Shown piece by piece: positions 56,495 to 61,004 of a stretch of DNA of 61,004 bases. Source of the stretch: Caenispirillum bisanense (GTDB lineage: Bacteria; Pseudomonadota; Alphaproteobacteria; Rhodospirillales; UBA2165); the NCBI GenBank assembly GCA_945877815.1, contig CAMDWJ010000024.1:1-61004 (forward strand), given 5' to 3'. Below the pieces are notes generated by a model. It saw only the letters and a program-made list of their open reading frames with translations. It made no database searches and was not told the DNA's origin. A program made the translations under genes and the position numbers. How positions within the stretch are numbered: position 1 is the stretch's first letter; every line of letters begins with the position of its first letter.

Positions 56495-57262
56495 ATGGCA
56501 CTCAATGTCGCCTATCCGAAAAATTCATCGATCGAAGATCAGGTTTCGCCCGCCGAATGGCAGGCCCGGATCGATCTCGCGGCAGCCTATCGTTATATCG
56601 CGCAGCAGAAATGGGATGGCGGGCTGTTCAATCATGTGAGCCTTCGCGTTCCGGGCGAACCCAACTATTACCTGATGAAGCCACACGATCTGCTGTTCGA
56701 GGAGGTGACGGCATCGAGCCTCTTCAAAATCGATCTGAATGGCGAAACGCTGGGCTTCGAGCACAATGTGAACCCGGCCGGCTTCACGATCCATTCGGGC
56801 GTCCTGCGCGCGCGTCCCGACATCAACGCGGTATCGCATGTCCATACCGTCGTCGGCGAAGCGATTTCGGCGCGAGCGAGTGGCTTTCGCTGCCTCACGC
56901 AGGGCTCGATGAAGTTCTACAATCGGATCGGCTATCACGATTTCGAAGGCATCGCGGAAGAGCCTGGAGAATGCGAACGCCTCGCCAACGATCTGGGCCG
57001 GCACATGACCATGATCCTGCGCAATCACGGTGTGCTGACATGCGGCACCACCATGTCGCAGTCGGTTTTCAATCTCGCCGATTTTCTAGGTGCCGCCGAG
57101 GCGCAGCTTCGCATCGAGGCGACGGGCGCCGAAATTCACGAGGTGTCTCCGGAGATCTGCGAAAAGGCCGCGCAACAATTCGAGCGCAGTCGCCAGGGCA
57201 ATACCACTTGGACTGCGCTCTTGCGCCAGATGGACCGTGTCGATCCGTCCTATCGGAACTAA
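56495..57262 (+). CDS. Class II aldolase/adducin family protein
   Basis: The 255-residue protein has the class II aldolase/adducin fold. Metal-binding histidines are in VSHVHTVVGEA, and a third is near RNHGVLTCGTT. GLFNHVSLRVPG is the typical early motif. Relatives include fuculose-phosphate aldolase and decarboxylating or dehydratase-like enzymes of unknown role found in catabolic operons. AGGGAGAAG precedes ATG 56495. It follows the CoA-transferase genes after 96 bases on the same strand and ends at a strong bidirectional terminator. Confidence 0.85.
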   Translation: MALNVAYPKNSSIEDQVSPAEWQARIDLAAAYRYIAQQKWDGGLFNHVSLRVPGEPNYYLMKPHDLLFEEVTASSLFKIDLNGETLGFEHNVNPAGFTIHSGVLRARPDINAVSHVHTVVGEAISARASGFRCLTQGSMKFYNRIGYHDFEGIAEEPGECERLANDLGRHMTMILRNHGVLTCGTTMSQSVFNLADFLGAAEAQLRIEATGAEIHEVSPEICEKAAQQFERSRQGNTTWTALLRQMDRVDPSYRN

Positions 57263-57280
57263 GGTCGATCGGAACCAAGC

Positions 57281-57311
57281 AAAAAGGCCGGGAAAATATC
57301 CCGGCCTTTTT
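57281..57311. terminator. Bidirectional rho-independent terminator
   Basis: AAAAAGGCCGGGA (57281-57293) and TCCCGGCCTTTTT (57299-57311) are perfect complements around a five-base loop, with T-runs on both strands. It ends the class II aldolase transcript from the left and the sodB transcript from the right. Confidence 0.93.
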
Positions 57312-57313
57312 CT

Positions 57314-57973
57314 TTACTCCGCCGCGTGTCGGGTGGCGTCATCGCCTGCAGACGACAAGTTCGCCGCCGCAAACCGCCAATCGGCCAGTTTGTCGATAAA
57401 GGTTGCCAGAAAATCGGGGCGGCGATTCTGGAAATCCAGATAATACGCATGTTCCCACACGTCGCAGGTTAATAGCGTCTTCTTGCCCTGCGCCAACGGA
57501 TTTTCGGCATCGTGCGTCGCCATCAGCGCGAGACGGTCGCCGTCCTCCACGAGCCAAATCCAGCCGCTGCCGAACTGTCCGACGCCTTGCGCGACGAAAT
57601 CCTTCTTGAATTTATCGACGCTGCCGAAGTCCTTCGCGATGCGCTGTTCGAGCGCTGCCGGCATGGCATTGTCGCGCGTAGCCGATGGCGCCATACATTT
57701 CCAGAAGAAGCTATGATTCCAGTGCTGCCCAGCATTGTTGAAAATCAGTTTTTTGTCTTTCTCTTTTTTGCCCGCGCTCGCCTGGATGATCTCTTTTAAC
57801 GACTTGTCGGCGAACTCAGTGCCTTGCACGAGCTCGTTCAATTTATCGACATAAGCTTTGTGATGCTTGCCGTGATGGAAGGTCAGCGTCTCGGCGGAAA
57901 GATGGGGCGCAAGCGCATTTTCCGCATAAGGCAAGGCAGGAAGAGTGAATGGCTCGGTTTGCATATCGGTCAT
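57314..57973 (-). CDS. sodB: Iron-type superoxide dismutase
   Basis: The 219-residue cytoplasmic enzyme converts superoxide to peroxide and oxygen. Metal ligands are His33 (TFHHGKHHKAYV), His87 (AGQHWNHSFFW), Asp171 and His175 (CDVWEHAYYLDF). Gln83 in FNNAGQHWNH is the position that marks iron rather than manganese enzymes. AAGGAAAGAG precedes ATG 57973. The C-terminal tail is about 15 residues longer than in Escherichia coli SodB. It is divergent from the opgC-like gene. Confidence 0.92.
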   Translation of the reverse strand: MTDMQTEPFTLPALPYAENALAPHLSAETLTFHHGKHHKAYVDKLNELVQGTEFADKSLKEIIQASAGKKEKDKKLIFNNAGQHWNHSFFWKCMAPSATRDNAMPAALEQRIAKDFGSVDKFKKDFVAQGVGQFGSGWIWLVEDGDRLALMATHDAENPLAQGKKTLLTCDVWEHAYYLDFQNRRPDFLATFIDKLADWRFAAANLSSAGDDATRHAAE

Positions 57974-58131
57974 GGATAGCTCTTTCCTTCTCGTTATCAT
58001 TTGCCGGTGATAGAGGGGAGATAGCTTAAAGAACGGCATCCGCAACCGCGTGGGCGGACACCGAATCGGGCGGTTGCTGTGACCAAAATGGGACGATGGC
58101 GCGAATCCGTATCATCGCGTAAAATGACGCG

Positions 58132-60033
58132 ATGACCGACATCCAAGGGCCTACCGCAGCCACGCGCGACTTAAGGCTCGATTTCTTCCGGGGCCTCGCA
58201 CTTTTTTGCATTTTCATCGACCACGTGCCGAACAACTTCTTCGGCTGGTTCACCGTGCAATCGCTCGCACTTTCGGATGCGGCAGAGATGTTCATCCTGA
58301 TTTCGGGCTATACGGCCGGGCTGGTCTTCGGCCGGGCCTTCGAAACGCGAGGCCCGATTGTGGCCAGTCTCAAGATTTACCACCGGGTCTGGCAACTCTA
58401 CATCGCGCACGTTTTCCTATTCATGCTCTATATGGGACTCGTGGCGCACACCATGGGCGCCTTGAACAGTTCGATCTACGCCGAAGAATTGGGCATCGCC
58501 GATTTCCTGCGCGAACCCGATGTCGCCATCGTCATGGCCATGACGCTGCGCTTCCAGCCGACATTTCTCGACATCCTTCCGCTTTATATCGTCCTGCTCG
58601 GTGCGTTACCCGCAATGCTCGCGTTGTTCAGACTGTCGCCGTTCGTCGGGCTCATTCTGTCCTTCGTGCTGTGGTGCGCCGTGCAAATCGACGCCGGCAT
58701 CGCCCTGACAGCTTATCCTCGACCATCGACATGGTATTTCAACCCATTCGCCTGGCAGTTTCTATTCTTTGTCGGCGCTTATTTCGGTTGGAAAGGCGAG
58801 CCGGAGGGCATTCGTCGACGCCCCAACCGGTGGCTGAGTAAGGCCGCGATCGCGGTGGCGCTCGCCGCCCTTGCGATTCGGTTGAGTTGGACGGCGCACT
58901 GGTACTACGATCCGTTCCCCGCGATCCTACCGGGGGAACTAGCGGCGATGATGAACAAAACTGATCTGTCGGCGCCACGCCTTCTGAACGTCCTGGCTTT
59001 GGCTGTCGTAGTTGCGCACTTCATCGGTCCGCGCGAGCGTTGGCTCACGCATCCAATCGCCAAACCATTCATTTTATGCGGCCGCCATTCGCTGCATATT
59101 TTCTGCATCGGAATCCTATTGGCGGTGCTCGGGCATCTCGTCCTTAACGAATTCTTCGGCGGATACGTTATGCAGGCTGCGGTGACCTTGGGCGGCATCG
59201 GCATCATGATCGGTGTCGCGGCCCTGATGGACTGGTTCCGGACATCCGAAAGCGCAACCTCGACCGGTGGCAAGGGACAACGGGCGGCGGCGGCCTTGCT
59301 CACCGTCGCAGTTTTGTGCGGCATGGGCAGCACCGGCGCGCGGGCCGCAGAAACGCCCTGTCCTATTCCGGGCGATGCATTCGAATTCGAACCGTATCTG
59401 CCCAAAACGCTCGCAGCACTCGAAGCTGGCAAGGAAGTCACCATTGTCACCATTGGCGGCGCAGCGACCGAAGGCCAGGCGGCAAGCGGCAACGACGCCA
59501 GCTGGCCGGCACGGATGGGTGTCGCGCTCAAAGACCATCTTCCACAATCGCAAATCGTGATTCTCAACCGCAGTATTGCGCGTCAGACTGCCGTCGAGAT
59601 GGTCAATCGGTTTGATCGTGACGTGGTCGCGGCACGCCCAACTCTCGTCATCTGGGAAACCGGCACGATCGATGCCGTGCGTGGGGTCGATCCCACCGAA
59701 TTTCGCGAAACTCTCCGGGCCGGTCTCGAAAAGCTGCGAGCGACGCAGTCCGAAGTCATCTTTATGGATATGCAATATTCCCGCCTGACCCACGCGGTGA
59801 TCCATTTCAACCGTTACCTTATTCTCATGCGCGGCGTGGCGGATATCAGCGATGTACCGCTCTTTCCGCGACACAAAATAATGCGCGATTGGGCCGAGGC
59901 GGGCATCCTCGAAACTTCGGAAGGCACACCGGAGGCGCGACGAGCGCTTGCCGACAAGTTATATCGTTGTATAGGCTCTGCCGTGGCCACATTCGTTCTT
60001 CGGCGATCCGAACCGCAGGCTGAGTCTCAATGA
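58132..60033 (+). CDS. OpgC-like membrane acyltransferase fused to a degenerate SGNH domain
   Basis: Residues 1-375 form an OpgC-type integral membrane domain with about ten spans, opening RDLRLDFFRGLALFCIFIDH. OpgC adds succinyl groups to periplasmic glucans. Residues 385-405 are hydrophobic and signal-like, leading to an SGNH-hydrolase-like domain (about 435-610). Its catalytic positions are lost: block I reads IGGAATEG (Ala444 for serine), block II NRSIARQ and block III GTIDA (Ile513 for asparagine). OpgC alone is usually about 380-400 residues, so the fusion is unusual. The next gene overlaps by four bases and encodes an SGNH protein with all residues present. Confidence 0.85.
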   Translation: MTDIQGPTAATRDLRLDFFRGLALFCIFIDHVPNNFFGWFTVQSLALSDAAEMFILISGYTAGLVFGRAFETRGPIVASLKIYHRVWQLYIAHVFLFMLYMGLVAHTMGALNSSIYAEELGIADFLREPDVAIVMAMTLRFQPTFLDILPLYIVLLGALPAMLALFRLSPFVGLILSFVLWCAVQIDAGIALTAYPRPSTWYFNPFAWQFLFFVGAYFGWKGEPEGIRRRPNRWLSKAAIAVALAALAIRLSWTAHWYYDPFPAILPGELAAMMNKTDLSAPRLLNVLALAVVVAHFIGPRERWLTHPIAKPFILCGRHSLHIFCIGILLAVLGHLVLNEFFGGYVMQAAVTLGGIGIMIGVAALMDWFRTSESATSTGGKGQRAAAALLTVAVLCGMGSTGARAAETPCPIPGDAFEFEPYLPKTLAALEAGKEVTIVTIGGAATEGQAASGNDASWPARMGVALKDHLPQSQIVILNRSIARQTAVEMVNRFDRDVVAARPTLVIWETGTIDAVRGVDPTEFRETLRAGLEKLRATQSEVIFMDMQYSRLTHAVIHFNRYLILMRGVADISDVPLFPRHKIMRDWAEAGILETSEGTPEARRALADKLYRCIGSAVATFVLRRSEPQAESQ

Positions 60034-60824
60034 AGTTCCCGCTCCGTCTCCTCGCCCTCGCTATATTGATCTTTACGGGACTCCCCGCAGAGGCCGCCGA
60101 CCCGGATTCGGTTGTCTGCACTGCGCCGAAGGATTTCGCGCGGCTGGGGACCACGTTGCCGGCGACCGCGACGGCAATGCGACGTGGCGACGAATTGGTG
60201 ATTGTCGCCATCGGCTCATCCTCGACATCGGGCGTGGGAGCATCGGACCGCAAACACACCTATCCGGCCCGCCTGGAAAATGAGTTGCGCCGGATTTGGC
60301 CGCATCAAGCTGTACGCGTCATCAACAAAGGAATCGGCGGCGAAGACGCCGAACAAATGGTCGCGCGTTTCGAGAGCGATGTGTTGTCTCATAATCCCGA
60401 TTTGGTGATCTGGCAGGCCGGCACCAATATGATGCTTCAGCACGGATCGGAAGGCGCACTGCTGAGCTTGCTGCGCAACGGCATCCGCACTTTGAAAGCG
60501 GCCCATAGCGACATCATCCTGATGGATCCGCAATACGCACCCAAGGTTCTCGATGTTCCCTCGCACCCCGAATTCGTCGCGGCGATCGCGCAGGCTGCTA
60601 TCGAGCAGGGAATCGGATTATTTCATCGTTTCGCGGCCATGCAACATTGGGTCGATGCGGGCACCTTTGCCGAGAAAGATCTTATTGCGCCCGATCAGCT
60701 GCACATGAACGATGTGAGCTATACATGTGTTGCCCGTCTTCTCGCGGCAGGCATCGTAGATGCGGTTCGCGCGACCCCACTCAATATCGCAATCCACAAC
60801 GGCCGCGACAATTCGGTTCGCTGA
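60030..60824 (+). CDS. Periplasmic SGNH/GDSL-family hydrolase
   Basis: The 264-residue protein has a signal peptide (LLALAILIFTGLPAEAA) and a full SGNH set: Ser64 in AIGSSSTSG, glycine in NKGIGGED, Asn133 in QAGTNM, and Asp222 and His225 in APDQLHMND. It probably removes or transfers an ester group, for example acyl or succinyl groups on a periplasmic glycan, given the OpgC-like gene that it overlaps (ATGA). It is the intact counterpart of the degenerate domain in that protein, to which it is visibly similar. Confidence 0.87.
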   Translation: MKFPLRLLALAILIFTGLPAEAADPDSVVCTAPKDFARLGTTLPATATAMRRGDELVIVAIGSSSTSGVGASDRKHTYPARLENELRRIWPHQAVRVINKGIGGEDAEQMVARFESDVLSHNPDLVIWQAGTNMMLQHGSEGALLSLLRNGIRTLKAAHSDIILMDPQYAPKVLDVPSHPEFVAAIAQAAIEQGIGLFHRFAAMQHWVDAGTFAEKDLIAPDQLHMNDVSYTCVARLLAAGIVDAVRATPLNIAIHNGRDNSVR

Positions 60825-60832
60825 CCCATAAG

Positions 60833-60850
60833 GGCGGCCAATCGGCCGCC
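60833..60850 (+). terminator. GC-rich hairpin after the SGNH gene, weak terminator candidate
   Basis: GGCGGCC (60833-60839) pairs with GGCCGCC (60844-60850) around a four-base loop. There is no T-run, so it may be a rho-dependent stop or a stabilising hairpin. Confidence 0.4.
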
Positions 60851-60880
60851 TCCAGATCCGAAACTTGGACGTACATATTC

Positions 60881-61004
60881 ATGGCCAATATTTCGGCACC
60901 TTCAGCGCCACCTACGTCCGTCCGCGGAACAGGTCAAGTTCCGCAACCGCATGGCATCGGCGCGCTGACGCTTGGCGCGATCGGAGTGGTCTTTGGCGAT
61001 ATCG
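60881..61004 (+). CDS. kup: Kup-type potassium transporter, N-terminal fragment (cut by window edge)
   Basis: Forty-one codons are visible. After a short proline/serine-rich head the protein reads HGIGALTLGAIGVVFGDI, the opening of the first membrane span in Kup/TrkD potassium uptake proteins. The rest lies beyond the window. ATG 60881 has no strong ribosome binding site upstream. Confidence 0.85.
   Translation, partial: MANISAPSAPPTSVRGTGQVPQPHGIGALTLGAIGVVFGDI

Overview
The window looks like the chromosome of a GC-rich alphaproteobacterium. Three things point that way. It has a poly-3-hydroxybutyrate (PHB) mobilisation set (phaZ, bdhA) with TTGCANTGCAA-type palindromes. It carries many Opp/Dpp, Bug/TctC and iron-type binding proteins. 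One convergent gene pair is separated by a REP-like CAGGCTCAGGATGAGG sequence. Proteins match alphaproteobacterial families throughout, but nothing here fixes the genus. No rRNA, tRNA or CRISPR array was seen.

Layout. Positions 1-10,500 are visibly more A/T-rich, with long non-coding gaps. An IS3-family element cuts off the end of a PhnD-like periplasmic binding protein gene. Next come two response regulators and a CHASE-type histidine kinase, then orphan genes: hspQ, a RadD-like helicase and a lone fliN-like gene. A cold-shock gene sits between two copies of a 37-bp direct repeat. From 10.5 to 15.1 kb are a universal stress protein, bdhA, a cupin, phaZ and a GST-like protein. Two perfect 17-bp palindromes lie between the divergent phaZ and GST genes.

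From 15.2 to 40.4 kb is a large catabolic region. It holds stand-alone substrate-binding proteins, a fumarylacetoacetate-hydrolase-family enzyme, FAD oxidoreductases, a Rieske oxygenase, an aldo/keto reductase, a two-component-type flavin monooxygenase, a molybdenum hydroxylase large subunit, an acyl-CoA-dehydrogenase-like monooxygenase and a D-2-hydroxyacid dehydrogenase. It ends in a minus-strand run of eight genes (crotonase, ADP-forming acyl-CoA ligase, FAD protein, complete Dpp-type transporter) that looks like one uptake-plus-degradation operon. The substrate cannot be named from sequence.

From 40.7 to 49.3 kb are an ABC-F ATPase, an ACMSD-like amidohydrolase and a divergent tetR-metE-like-paaK-like operon in which all three genes carry a disabling lesion. 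A methyltransferase/SET-domain pair and a cysteine-cluster protein follow. From 49.4 to 57.3 kb an acyl-CoA ligase plus iron/thiamine-type ABC transporter operon lies back to back with a CoA-transferase A/B and class II aldolase operon. The window closes with Fe-type superoxide dismutase, an OpgC-SGNH fusion whose SGNH domain has lost catalytic residues, a stand-alone SGNH hydrolase that keeps them, and the start of a Kup potassium transporter.
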